From Conchocele bisecta (taxonomy: Eukaryota > Mollusca > Bivalvia > Lucinida > Thyasiridae), in contig CM055278.1 of the NCBI GenBank assembly GCA_029237695.1, forward strand, positions 79,753,817 to 79,817,816: 64,000 bases of DNA. Direction: 5' to 3'. A program made the position numbers and the translations under genes. Under the pieces are notes generated by a model, which saw nothing but the letters and a program-made list of their open reading frames with translations, did not search any database and was not told where the DNA came from. Of the stretch, positions 1 to 10,164 are shown piece after piece; within the stretch, counting starts at the first letter, position 1; each line of letters opens with the position of its first letter.

Positions 1-110
1 TCTAAACCAAGTTTACCCCCAACATGTTACGCCACAACCATAACGAGACCAAGTATACACGCATCCACAGAGGCTTTGGAGCCTGATTAGACAGACAGTC
101 ACCGTAAGAC

Positions 111-704
111 AGTCACACCGCAAAACGAGCTGTCCCGTCAGCATCTGCTGCCACAATAACAGTCCAAGTATAGCCAAGATAACAGCAGGCGTTCTCTGAA
201 TATGGCAATTGATGATGACGTTTAGTAAACGTGTAGGACAATGAACGTACAATGGAACCTCTCTAAACCGGACACCAAGACAATACCTGTCTTGTTTATG
301 ATGAGTTTATTGGTCAGATATCCGAGGTGATAATGTCTGTTCGTGATCGCATATCACACAACTATGGCTCAGAATGATTAAATGCCTGATTTACAGAGCC
401 TGACCTCCCAGGGTGTCCGGTTTAGAGAGGTTTCGCGGTAGTATATATGTAGTAGCAACTATTGCTGCTGATGTAAAGGGTATATGGCTAACAACCGTCT
501 CATTTAGCAAATTAATGAGATTGTTTGTCACGAATCCATTTTCAGACGACATCTGCAACTGCTGGCGAAATATGTGCTAAACTTTTCCATGGGGTTAACT
601 AATTATATCTTCGATGATTTCACAAGTATCATTTAGCAATTGTCACTGCCGACTACTGCTGTGGCAGCAACTGCATACGGGACAGCACGGTTTACGGTGT
701 GACA
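111..704. repeat. Diverged inverted repeat flanking a MITE
   Basis: The reverse complement of 111-157 aligns with 660-704. Both read as a GTGGCAGCA motif, then ACGGGACAGC, then CGGTGTGAC, with roughly 80% identity by eye. Both copies even keep the same conceptual peptide, LLLWQQ followed by TGQ and LRCD. The interior holds the pogo-like MITE at 250-438. The right arm runs directly into the 24-bp minisatellite, so the array grew from the end of this element. This could be a foldback transposon or a local inverted duplication; no target-site duplication was identified. Confidence 0.55.
250..438. mobile_element. Pogo/Tigger-like MITE with TA target duplication
   Basis: The terminal inverted repeats are CAATGGAACCTCTCTAAACC on the left and GGTTTAGAGAGGTTTC near the right end. 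The element is flanked by TA dinucleotides at 248-249 and 439-440. It is 189 bp and non-coding. Copies of the same family lie at 6318-6483 and 31454-31645, with a lone end near 32899. The CAGTGGAACCTC-type ends and TA target resemble pogo/Tigger (Tc1-mariner) elements; the superfamily is inferred from the ends only. Confidence 0.75.
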
Positions 705-1060
705 TAAAGCACGGTTTACGGTGTGACATACAGCACGGTTTACGGTGTGACATAAAGCACGGTTTACGGTGTGACATAAAGCACGGTTTACGGTGTGACA
801 TACAGCACGGTTTACGGTGTGACATCAGCACGGTTTACGGTGTGACATAAAGCACGGTTTACGGTGTGACATAAAGCACGGTTTACGGTGTGACATAAAG
901 CACGGAGCACGGTTTACGGTGTGACATAAAGCACGGTTTACGGTGTGACATAAAGCACGGTTTACGGTGTGACATACAGCACGGTTTACGGTGTGACATA
1001 AAGCACGGTTTACGGTGTGACATACAGCACGGTTTACGGTGTGACATAAAGCACGGTTTA
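685..1060. repeat. 24-bp minisatellite, about 15-16 copies
   Basis: The head-to-tail unit contains CACGGTTTACGGTGTGACAT followed by AAAG or ACAG. Two irregularities break the period: a 23-bp copy near 820 and a short duplicated CACGGAG near 900-910. Because 24 is divisible by 3, reading frames on both strands stay open as 8-residue repeats (HGLRCDIK on plus). These are by-products of the period, not evidence of a gene. Confidence 0.95.
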
Positions 1061-2203
1061 TGAGCGTGTAACGTTTCATGGATAGGATGGGATAAACAAC
1101 ATTAATGTTCATTTTGGAAAATAAATCAATTTTACTATCTAATTTCCTTTTGTACTCTATAATATACTCTATACTATCAATTAAACTCGCAACAATAGAA
1201 GTGAAAAGACGAGGTCAAGCGGACTAACGCGAATACAAAGCGCTTGTCAGTTTCCACATATGAGACAGCCGAATTGGTGGCAGTAAATAGTCCCCGCGGC
1301 TGTGAGATAATATAGCTTACCGCCTATGTGATACTTTCATAGACTAATTGAAGAAACTCGACGAGATATTTTATATAATTCCATATTTGCTCTGAAAATC
1401 TCGCCAGCATTTGACATTATTTACTTAAAATGACGACATCCATATGTTTAGAAGTGCGCCTGCGTAAACGAAGACCACTGCCACATACTGACATAATGTA
1501 TATCATGACATATACATGAGATCAGAATGTGTACATTTGTCTAGCTGATCATTTCTAGTTCAACAGTACACACCCTCTAGACATTTGCTTCGCAGACTCG
1601 GACCGCATCACAGCTCAAACGTATACAATAGGTGAATTAATGCGAACTGATACGGAACGCAGTTCCGGCGTTTTTCTCTCGCATTGACGCACCAACAAGG
1701 GTATTATCAGTTTCCCCATTAAATGGGAATTTATATTGTTGGCTTTATGTCCTTATATTCATCCGTGAAAGGGGAAACAGCTGTGGCCACTGTGGTTCAG
1801 CCATGACAATGGATATGTTCTGGTTATAAAGATGCATTAAGTATTTTGCAGAATATACACGTACGCTTTACAAACGTTATTTGCTAACGCGAAAATATAC
1901 ACGCACTCGTGTGTTCGATATTTGTGTTTCAATGTTAGTGGTACATTGTATTGCCAAAAGATCGATTTGATTTTCACGGCTTCTAGTGATAGCTAAATTT
2001 ATTGAAATTATCTACTTTCATAATTGTTTTGACAATAATAGTATTTACCATGTCACGAAACATTCGGAGACAATATTACAAAGTTTGTTTAATGTAGTGT
2101 CACCCCTATTGAATTGGCATGTCATATTTGACTTGAGAGACACTCTATCGAACAATCAGTACTTCCCAATTCCTATCATTTATTCCAGGTACCCGGCATT
2201 TAG
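1061..2203. other. Intergenic, no gene recognised
   Basis: No convincing coding sequence is visible. The stretch 1355-1430 resembles the loop-side sequence of the foldback element at 53410-53670 (both have a GACGA... AATTCCAYATTTGCT pattern). That suggests a diverged copy or fragment of the same family. An open frame from 1986 runs into the LINE but shows no LINE-like residues before about 2204. Confidence 0.5.
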
Positions 2204-4450
2204 GCAACAGGTAGCCAGTCTGAATTTTGGAAGACCATTGGTAAAATTGGCATTGGTCATGGTAAATCTAAAGGTATACCGATGGAGGTGGTACTTGATA
2301 ATGGTGGCATTAGTAATGAAGTTACTGTGGTGTTGGACAAGTGGAAACTTGATTTTAGTCATCTTCTAAACGCGGGGCAATTTGCTGATATGTCAATTTA
2401 TGTGAATGATCTGATCAACGACACATCTGAACCTATGTTCAATGATAATATTACATTGTTAGAAGTAAAACAAGCTGTAGATCATGCAAAGCGAGGTAAA
2501 GCGTGTGGTGATGATCAGTTCCCTTCTGAAGTCTTATGTAATGACACCAGTATAATGTTCTTACATATACTATTTAATGTTTGTTTTAGCCAAAGTAAAA
2601 TGCCCACTGTTTGGGGTCACAGTATCATTAACCCAATTCCCAAATCAAGTACCACAGATCCTAGGGACCCATTATCTTATCGTGGCATATCGTTAACTTG
2701 TTGTATGTATAAGTTGTATTGTTTTATTTTAAATGAAAGACTATCGCGATGGGCGGAGGCCAATGATAAAATATGTGATGAGCAGAATGGTTTCAGGAAA
2801 CGTCGAAGCACCATTGGTCACGTGACCTCATTAACAAACATTATTGATGTGCGTAAGAAACGTAAACTGTCACCATTCTGCGCATTCATAGATTTTAAAA
2901 AGGCATATGACACTGTAAATAGAAATATGTTGTGGAATAGACTAGCTGAAATAGGTGTCAGTGGCAAACTATTTGGAGCTGTAACATCATTGTACAGTTC
3001 TGTATCGTCATGTGTGCGTGTGAATGGTTTTAAAACTGATAGTTTCAATGTCACTACTGGATTGAGACAAGGATGTAGTCTATCACCTTTATTATTCAAT
3101 CTTTATATTAATGATCTTGCACTGAAAATGGCTGCTCTGGGAAAAGGTGTCCGTGTAGGAGATGAACTTGTTGCCATTTTATTATATGCTGATGATATTG
3201 TCTTAATTGCAGATAATGAACGTGACTTACAATGTATGCTGGATTTGTTGTATGACTGGAGCAAAGCCAATTATATGTGTGTTAATAGTAATAAAAGTAA
3301 CATTGTACATTTTAGACCAAAATCCGCATCGAGAAGCGCTCATACTTTTTTATGTGGTGATACAAGTTTAAACACTGTTGATAAATATACATATCTTGGA
3401 CTTGTACTAGATGAATATCTTGACTATAATGTTACTGCCAAAATGGTTGCACAGAGTGCAGGCAGAGCCCTCGGTCTTATCATTGCAAAGTCTAAGTACA
3501 TTGGCGGTATGCCGTATGATGTTTTCACTAAACTGTATGATTCAATAGTATGGCCTGTTATAGCTTATGGGGCAGCTGTATGGGGATATAGATCATTCTC
3601 ATGTATCGATGCTGTACAGTATAGAGCTATGCGTTTTTATATGGGCGTGGGAAAGTATACACCCAGTGCTGCTGTCTCCGGTGATATGGCATGGTTACCA
3701 GCTATCATCCGACAGTGGAAATGTATTGCCAACCTCTGGAGTCGTTGTGTAAATATGAGTGTAAACAGAATTAATAAGATAATTTTTAATTGGTGTCATA
3801 GCGTTAATAGCAGGCAGTGTCAAAATTGGTGTTATACTGTTATCAAACATTTTAATAATTTGCAACTTAATCAATGCTTAAATGTTGATACATTTATTGC
3901 TAAAACGGCACTTTTAGGAGATCTAGTTACGACAATGATGCACAAATACGTTGTTGAATGGCATGACCGTATTAACAGTAATAGCAGCATATTAACAGTA
4001 ATAGCAGCATATTAACAGTAATAGCAGCATCAAGGGGGTAATAAACTCAGGTCTTATTGTAAGTTCAAAAATAACTTCGAAACAGAAGCTTATTGCAAGC
4101 TCTTGATTCCATTTAAGCACAGATCAGCTTTTGCCAAGTTTCGCTGTGGGGTTGCTCCCATTAGACTGGAAACCGGACGATACGAAAATATTGCCCTGGA
4201 TGAAAGGCTGTGTATATTTTGCAATGCTAATACTGTGGAAACGGAAAAGCATGTGCTTTTAGAATGTGATTTGTACAGTGATCTTAGAACTGTATTGTTC
4301 GATAAAGCTTGCAACATTGTTCCGGATTTCTTGAACTTGTGTGATATCGATAAGTTTGTAATCTTATTTGCTAATAGTGATATCATGAAAGAATGTGCCA
4401 AAACTTGTTTCAATATTTTAAAAAGAAGGTGTGGTTTTCTTTATAGATGA
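2204..4450 (+). pseudogene. LINE ORF2 remnant: reverse transcriptase plus C-terminal zinc motif
   Basis: The main open frame (577 residues counted from the ATG at 2282) carries the RT blocks in order. These are a KACGDDQFPSEVL fingers motif, NGFRKRRST, the FIDFKKAYDTVN motif A, TGLRQGCSLSPLLFNLYI, and the YADD catalytic motif at residues 302-305. The thumb-like tail includes AYGAAVWG. The frame stops at 4013-4015 inside a 20-bp triplication. The same frame then reopens, and its 3' part (to 4450) has KHRSAFAKFRCGVAP and a C-x2-C...H...C cluster (CIFC...KHVLLEC). That cluster is common at the end of LINE ORF2 proteins, where it is thought to help bind the template. The endonuclease is missing, so it is not an autonomous element. 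The RT active site itself looks intact. Codon use is AT-rich like its surroundings. Confidence 0.85.
3970..4030 (+). repeat. 20-bp triplication disrupting the LINE frame
   Basis: ATTAACAGTAATAGCAGCAT occurs three times back to back. Since 20 is not a multiple of 3, each copy is read in a different phase, and the third phase contains three stop codons (the first at 4013-4015). Upstream and downstream coding are in the same frame, so the triplication is the main lesion in the C-terminal half. Confidence 0.95.
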
Positions 4451-4840
4451 TCAATATACCGTACGTTAGGTCTTATTCATTTAACCATGTCTTATAGTGT
4501 AGATATTGTACTACATGTATATTCATGAATGATTGTGTCTATGTTTATCATGTGTTTTAGTGTACGGGTACGTCATAGTCATGATACACGCAGTAGGCTG
4601 CATGTAGTTTGTGCATGTGCGTTATAGCATGTATCAGATGCTCGTGGCACGAACACGTTAGATAACTGTATATACATATTACCCATGTATTCATATTCAT
4701 GTTTTATGATGCAAAACACATGTTTTATAGTGAGTGTAGTCTCTTGTAATTCTTATAGAATGGCGATGTACTATTTTACTGTGTCTATATTGTATTATCT
4801 TATGTGTGTACATTGATGAGACTTTAATAAACAAATATAT

Positions 4841-5071
4841 ATTCAACGGGAACCGAAAATACCTACATGTATATAATACATCCGTGTATTGTTATATTTG
4901 AATCCTATCATGTGAGTGTGATAAATAATTGTCCCATTGAATGGTATTTCAATATATGCCACTAAATCAACACATTACATGCCGAGGCTATTACACAAAT
5001 ATTCGCACGAAAAGTAATACTCTTAATTATGCACAGAAGTATATGTTGTTAATGTGTATCCTATATCACTT
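4841..5071. other. Short AT-rich spacer
   Basis: No gene or clear repeat was recognised between the LINE 3' end and the next foldback element. Confidence 0.4.
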
Positions 5072-5202
5072 GATCCTATTTTCTTTATTTCATCTCGAAA
5101 GTATTTGTTGTTACCACTCGTTTGAACCGTCTTGCCGAGACGGTTCAAATGAGTGGTAACAACATATACTTTTGAGAAGAAGTGAGAAAATAGGGAAATA
5201 AT
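5072..5202. mobile_element. Foldback (hairpin) element, copy 1
   Basis: The core is a 26-bp arm at 5107-5132 pairing with 5138-5163, with one mismatch around a 5-base loop; each arm includes GAACCGTCT and GTTACCACTC. Weaker pairing extends outward (CTATTTTCTTTATTTC against the GTGAGAAAATAGG side). A second copy with the same core sits at 32140-32285, so this is a dispersed non-coding family rather than a one-off hairpin. Confidence 0.8.
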
Positions 5203-5517
5203 TTCAAGTTTGTAGTTACCCCATATATGTGTATTCATACTATTCAGAATGAAATCGAGTTAGATCAGTACGAATGCGCGGTTCATAAAATATAATAAAG
5301 CTAAGATTTCTGGTAAATAAAACTCGACTCAAATAATATTTATTACATCCCATTACAGTATATTACATGTCACATGGGGGAATACACAAACATGACTAAT
5401 GAATAATAGACTAATACACTTCTGTAAGCCATACATTTACTGATGTCAAGATAAGAAAAGTTATTTTGTTCATAAATATAGTTTATGCATCCCATGCCAT
5501 GGTAGTTTGCCCTCGTG

Positions 5518-6033
5518 TCAAGCAGTGTTAGTCTTATCACGATCGCCATATATTATTAACCTTTTTATCCAAGTGTGCGTGTTTACTTTGGCTCTATAAA
5601 CTACTTGCGCTTCAATCACGGTCATTATCATTCCATTTAAAGCAATCCCCGCCATTCCTGGAAGTGTAACGAAATATTCCTTCGAGTGCACATATTGTTC
5701 GGCTCTGAATGCAGCATAGAATACATTGCACCTGATCCGCGACAAGCTGTGTATCGAAGCCAGTGTAGTCCATATTCGCCCAATGACTCTAGTTCGGACA
5801 GATGTTGCGGTTATATATTGTATTTGGTGACCAATGGTGAACCACCAGATACACGCATTACAGTCTTTCCCCGGCAGAAGGAGAAACTTATTCGCATCGT
5901 AAGTCGTCCACGCCAAGATGTAACAATTCACCATCGCAAGAAACGTTTTATTCATTTTATTCCATCATTAAAAACAATTGAGTTGTCTTTGGAAGGACAA
6001 GCATTAACATTACCGGATAATAGTCGCCAGTAA
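5518..6033. other. Overlapping long open frames on both strands, unassigned
   Basis: The minus strand is open over 5518-5955 (145 residues, with a hydrophobic stretch LPGMAGIALNGMIMTVIEA). The plus strand is open over 5686-6033 (115 residues, basic C-terminal half). Neither resembles a family I recognise. The minus frame could be an exon of a membrane protein, but no clear splice sites or neighbouring exons were identified. At most one of the two is likely to be real; both may be chance. Confidence 0.15.
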
Positions 6034-6317
6034 TCGCGTCTCCACAGCTATTCGAAGCAAACACAGCATCAGCAGTTTCTATAGGTGTATTGAATTCGTC
6101 TTTGCAAAGGGTTTTGTTGTCGTACTGGTATGATTGCTCTCATGGGTGTACAGTATCAATAGGATCGCAGTTGCTATTGTAACACGATACTATGGCCGTG
6201 TATAGATTTTGAAATCCTGTAAATGGGTGTTTTATTAGAAAACAAAGGTGTGTCATATCGTGTGGTCCGCTTTGATATTATAGGATGTTATCTCGGCACC
6301 TTTTTGGTACCATGGTA

Positions 6318-6483
6318 CAGTGGAACCTCTCTAAACTGGACACCAATAAAACACATGTGATATTATCTCAGTTGGTAATGTCTGTTCATGATCGGCTAGT
6401 ACACAACTATGTCTCATAATTATCAAATGCCTGATTTGCAGTGAGAACTCTCTAATACGGACTCTAATAGAGAGGTTTCACTG
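6318..6483. mobile_element. Pogo/Tigger-like MITE, second copy
   Basis: It starts CAGTGGAACCTCTCTAAAC and ends AGAGAGGTTTCACTG, flanked on each side by TA (6316-6317 and 6484-6485). It is 166 bp. The interior (AATGTCTGTTCATGATCG, ACACAACTATG) matches the element at 250-438, confirming one family. Confidence 0.85.
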
Positions 6484-6718
6484 TATTGTGTATCAACTTC
6501 TTAACCCCTCGCCGATAGGCAAGAGGCGATATGGCTTTAGAGCGTGCATACGTACCTTATTAACACCGTTTCACCGATTCTGACAATATTTGGCCATCAT
6601 GTGCAACTAGGGATGGTGCTATAGCGATGCCCTTGTTTGTATTCAAACATACCGTTACAAAGTTTTGATTCGAGTTAACACCTGAACCAACGACAACAGC
6701 AAATAGCCATAAAGTACA

Positions 6719-6948
6719 GGGGCCCGTTTCACTAAACATCGTACGACTAAAATGTTCGCAAGAGCAAAATTATGATAGTCTGTACATTTCACATTAGCAA
6801 TGTTTTCTTGGATTTACATTTATTGAGCATATGCTGCATATGCAGCCTATGCTCAATAAATGTAAATCCATCAATTGAAATTTCCAGACGATCCTAAATT
6901 TGCAGTTACGAACATTTTTGGTGTACGAAGTTTAGTGAAACGGCCCCC
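6719..6948. mobile_element. TIR element starting GGGGCCCGTTTCACTAAAC
   Basis: The ends are inverted: GGGGCCCGTTTCACTAAAC on the left, and GTTTAGTGAAACGGCCCCC (as read) on the right. Just inside, CGTACGAC pairs with GTGTACGA. An inner 62-nt hairpin at 6809-6870 has perfect 23-bp arms (TGGATTTACATTTATTGAGC...). It is non-coding. Related copies lie at 7788-8028, and one end near 26385-26437. Confidence 0.85.
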
Positions 6949-6984
6949 AGATACCTACGGACACTTAAAGGGACCTGTGAATTT

Positions 6985-7515
6985 GTCCATCTCGTTCCCA
7001 CGACATAGCATCTCGTTGCCACGACACAGATCTCGTTCGTTCCCACGAGATAGCATCTCGTTATCACTACTTACGAATCTCGTTCCCACGACATTCCATC
7101 TCGCTCCCAGGACATAGAATCTCGTTCACACGATTTACGATTTACAAAACATCTCGTTCGAACGGGTTAGTTGTATCGTTCCAACGAGATAGCATCTCGT
7201 TCGACAGACATACCCAGCCAATGGAATAGCGGATATTACTCACCATCTTGAATGACAATGGTGCTACCTTTTCATTGGTTGAGCTCCTCTCCACGAGATA
7301 CTATGTCGTGGGATCGAGATAGCTAACACATTCCCACAATATGCTATGTTGTGGGACCGAGATAGCTAACACGTCTCCACGAGATGCTATGTCGTGGGAC
7401 CGAGATAGCTAACACGTCCCCACGAGATGCTATGTCGTGGGACCGAGATAGCTAACACGTCCCCACGAGATGCTATGTCGTGGGACCGAGATGGATAACA
7501 CGTCCCCACGAGATA
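6985..7515. mobile_element. Foldback element with inverted minisatellite arms (type 1)
   Basis: The left arm (about 6988-7200) repeats units like CATCTCGTTCCCACGACATA, with scattered substitutions. The right arm (about 7290-7515) repeats the opposite orientation, CTATGTCGTGGGACCGAGAT followed by AGCTAACACG and CCCCACGAGATG, about five times. A non-repetitive centre of about 90 bp separates the arms. The whole can fold into a long imperfect hairpin. Right-arm units are more uniform than left-arm units, so the two arrays have homogenised separately. Confidence 0.75.
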
Positions 7516-7519
7516 CTAT

Positions 7520-7592
7520 GTAGATCCTGATGAGACGGTTCGTTACGCATAAACCGCTATAGGGCTTTCGTGTTCAAAGGGTTATAAGTTGC
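7520..7592 (-). mobile_element. Fragment of the element at 37501-37713
   Basis: The reverse complement reads AACCCTTTGAACACGAAAGC followed by CCTATAGCGGTTTATGC and a CAGGATCTAC stretch. This matches the left end of the element at 37501. Only one end is present, and it abuts the type 1 foldback element. Confidence 0.65.
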
Positions 7593-7787
7593 TAGGAAAC
7601 TGGAACTTGCATCTGCCGATAACAACATACAGGTAAGTTTTCTCGAAATAACGCCAACACAGCTACGATTCTGATTGCAGAATTGTCAGCAGACTTTACC
7701 ATTTTAGGTTTTGGGGTGTCTGTGCTTAATCGCATTAAAATTGCGAGTTATTTAAGAAAATGTAGTAGCAAACGGGGCTAAAAAGCA

Positions 7788-8028
7788 GGGGCCTTTCTCA
7801 CTAAACTTCATACGACTAAGAAATTCGTAAGTGCAAAACTAATATGTACAGCAAATTTAGCATCATTAGGCGATTTGGGTAAACTTTTTGCGGATTTGTT
7901 CCGACTTTATGAGCTCCACATACATGTGGAAAATGTTGGCGTTAGTCAGTCAGTTTAATGTATGATGTAAATTTGTAGAAATATTCGTACGAACATTTTG
8001 TCGTACGAAATTTATTGAAACGGGCCCC
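7788..8028. mobile_element. TIR element of the GGGGCC family, second copy
   Basis: The left end is GGGGCCTTTCTCACTAAAC. The right end is ATTTATTGAAACGGGCCCC with an internal CGTACGAA. It is 241 bp and non-coding. The interior differs from the copy at 6719, lacking the perfect 62-nt hairpin. Confidence 0.8.
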
Positions 8029-8270
8029 AGGTAATTATATTGGTGTGTCTATTGCGTGCATATCTTTGTATATCCCGTCAACACAGTGCGCATATATGCC
8101 GTGAAACACGGTGCCATGAAACATTTTTAATATCCTGTCAATACGACCTAATCACTGCGTATGAATATGTGCGGTTGTCATACTCGTCGATTCTCCGATT
8201 TCGAGTATGCGGCTGGGATTATTTTAGTTTTGCATTTTAATGCTATTTGTATAGGTGTTGACGGGATAAA

Positions 8271-8395
8271 TAGAATAGTAGGTTACTGCCGTGAATGGGA
8301 AAACATATCTGGCGGGGCAGAGCCTCGCCCATCTCGCTTCATAAGCCTTGCCATATAGTTTTCCCCATTGACGGCACTAACCTACTATTCTCTAT
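8271..8395. repeat. Imperfect foldback hairpin
   Basis: Left-arm AGAATAGTAGGTTACTGCCG pairs with right-arm CGGCACTAACCTACTATTCT, and the arms continue inward through GGGAAAAC/GTTTTCCCC and GGCGAGG-like GC-rich sequence. No coding content. It may be a small MITE; no second copy was seen. Confidence 0.7.
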
Positions 8396-9020
8396 ATACA
8401 TGTAGCAGACTATAGTAGATACAGTCCGTATATGCATGAAATAGGTTCTCGCAGTTTAATAACATAGTGTAATAAATATGCAAATAAGCCCGCTACAGAA
8501 AACATGTGAGGTAATCAGCACAGCTTCAACTTATGACGATGTGCTTATGCAATAAATATAATCTAACATTTGCATAGCCTCATTTCTTATGAAATCAGTA
8601 AACTCATTTAATAAATATCATATTAAATCATCACTCATGTAAAGTAAAAGTAAACGTTCAATTTAATCAGTATAGATCCAATACAAGACGACTATAACTG
8701 AATGGAATGACCTAACTACAACTACAAATACTAACATACATATAATTAGTATTATTATGTGGCATGGAATACAAAGAACTTGCACAACATGTTCGACTGG
8801 ATAATAGTTACCGAGTGATTGATTTGCGGGTTTCTATACAATCATTGACAAAAGGGATTATTAATGAAAGTATCATCTGAGCCCATTAAGTAGTCAAAAT
8901 AGTTCACATTGAGAAAACAAGCAAAGTTCCGGCAAAAATGAAAACCTTTTTTCAAACAAGACCTCTCTGTTTACCATACATGCTACATGTCATGAAGAAA
9001 TGTAGTTCGTTCTCCACTAG
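8396..9020. other. Spacer with one dispersed repeat
   Basis: No gene. Around 8520-8600 the motif GATGTGCTTATGCAATAAA followed by TATAATCTAACATTT recurs, diverged, near 33960-34010 and 39280-39310. This marks a dispersed family of unknown type. The remainder is AT-rich and unremarkable. Confidence 0.5.
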
Positions 9021-9026
9021 ATCCTC

Positions 9027-9442
9027 TACGGAGCCCCGCAGGGGACGTAGAATTCTTTTTTTTATTAATTCGTTCCCACGAAATAACAATTATTTCCCTC
9101 AATTTAACAATTCGTTCACACGAAATAACAATTCGTTCCCACGGGAACGAATTATTAGTTCGTTAGAACGAATTGTTATACCATGGAAACGAATTGTTAA
9201 TTTGAGAGAACGAATGTTAAATTGAGGGAACGAATAGTCATTTCGTGGAAACGAATTGTTAATACGAGGGAACGAATTGTTTATATCGTGGGAACGAACT
9301 GTTACTTCGAGAGAACGAAGTGCTATATCGTTGGAACAAATTGTTAATTCGAGGGAACGAATTGTTATATTAAGGGGACGAATTGTTATTTCGTGGGAAC
9401 GAATTAATAAAAAAAAAATCCATCTCCCTGCGGGGCTCCGTA
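9027..9442. mobile_element. Foldback element with inverted minisatellite arms (type 2)
   Basis: Perfect 17-bp terminal inverted repeats TACGGAGCCCCGCAGGG (9027-9043 and, inverted, 9426-9442) are followed by T-runs on the left and A-runs on the right. The interior is a set of about 21-23-bp units. They read TTCGTTCCCACGAAATAACA at the left, and in the opposite orientation (CGTGGGAACGAATTGTTA) through the right two thirds, switching near 9140. The unit shares TCGTTCCCACGA with the element at 6985-7515, so the two appear related despite different ends. Confidence 0.85.
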
Positions 9443-9660
9443 ATCCTCTATATATTTCACGAGACCGAATTAAATGGCCTGGCGGACGAGTGAAATATAG
9501 TCATTATCCAACATAGAGAGGTACGTATTCTATTTCTTACATACGTTACTTTCATATTCATGATTAATCAACGTACTGAAACTACTGAACATAGGGTAAT
9601 ACAAGATTACACTAGATTGATTGATTGATTGATTGTTGGTGTTGCAGTTTCATTAACCCT

Positions 9661-10164
9661 TAAAGGTACATGCCCACCCAGTAGGTACAAAATGTTCTTT
9701 ACATCTGAGACATCATCTGAGACATTTCCTGGAAAAATAAACATTCATGCGCCATTATCCCACGTACTGATTGGCATTATTATACATTTTATATCAGACG
9801 TAAAGTTACACACTGAGGGGCGATAACCGTGTTTGCTTAATATGTTAACGGACATTACTATTTAATCTCTGTATTTATTTTATGATGTGCAATGATCATA
9901 CTTTAAAATCTGTCGAAAATATTATTTGTTCATGTGACACATTTCTTTAGTATAAATAATTAAAAAATATCATGCCTCATTTGCATATGAAAATAGCCTG
10001 ATACCACCGCGCGTCACTATCAGTAAAATAAATATTACTAAATGATTATATCTGTATAGCGGGCACTTGTAACGTTTATAACTGGTGGAATAATGACACA
10101 GTTATACACTTATTTAATTCCTATAAATGACATTTTGGGCTTACTGAGTGGGCATGTACCTTTA
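9661..10164 (+). mobile_element. About 500-bp TIR MITE (GGTACATGCCCAC family), intact copy
   Basis: The left end AAAGGTACATGCCCACCCAG is mirrored at the right by TGAGTGGGCATGTACCTTT, with about 35 bp of imperfect inverted repeat and TA on both sides. Internal landmarks are GAGACATCATCTGAGACATT, CATTATTATACATTTTATA, GGGGCGATAACCGTGTTT, ATGCCTCATTTGCATATGAA and AACTGGTGGAATA. Other copies: 11522-12652, 34937-35452, 40680-41169 and 62263-62781, with partial copies at 62782 and at the window's right edge. There is no open frame worth calling, so it is non-autonomous. Confidence 0.9.

Larger units (their letters stand above)
2204..4840 (+). mobile_element. 5'-truncated non-LTR retrotransposon (LINE)
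   Basis: Recognisable LINE sequence starts abruptly just after an in-frame TAG at 2201-2203, with the pre-RT motif EFWKTIGKIG. It has no endonuclease domain upstream, which is the usual product of incomplete target-primed reverse transcription. It runs through reverse transcriptase and a C-terminal zinc-binding motif. The 3' UTR of roughly 390 bp ends near an AATAAA at about 4826 and a short AT-rich tail. The clade is uncertain; the domain order fits the Jockey/CR1/I group. Exact ends are inferred. Confidence 0.85.

Noticed and set aside
643..1112. Repeat proteins in the 24-bp minisatellite frames
   Set aside because: Frames exist on both strands because 24 is divisible by 3; they have no flanking domain or start context.
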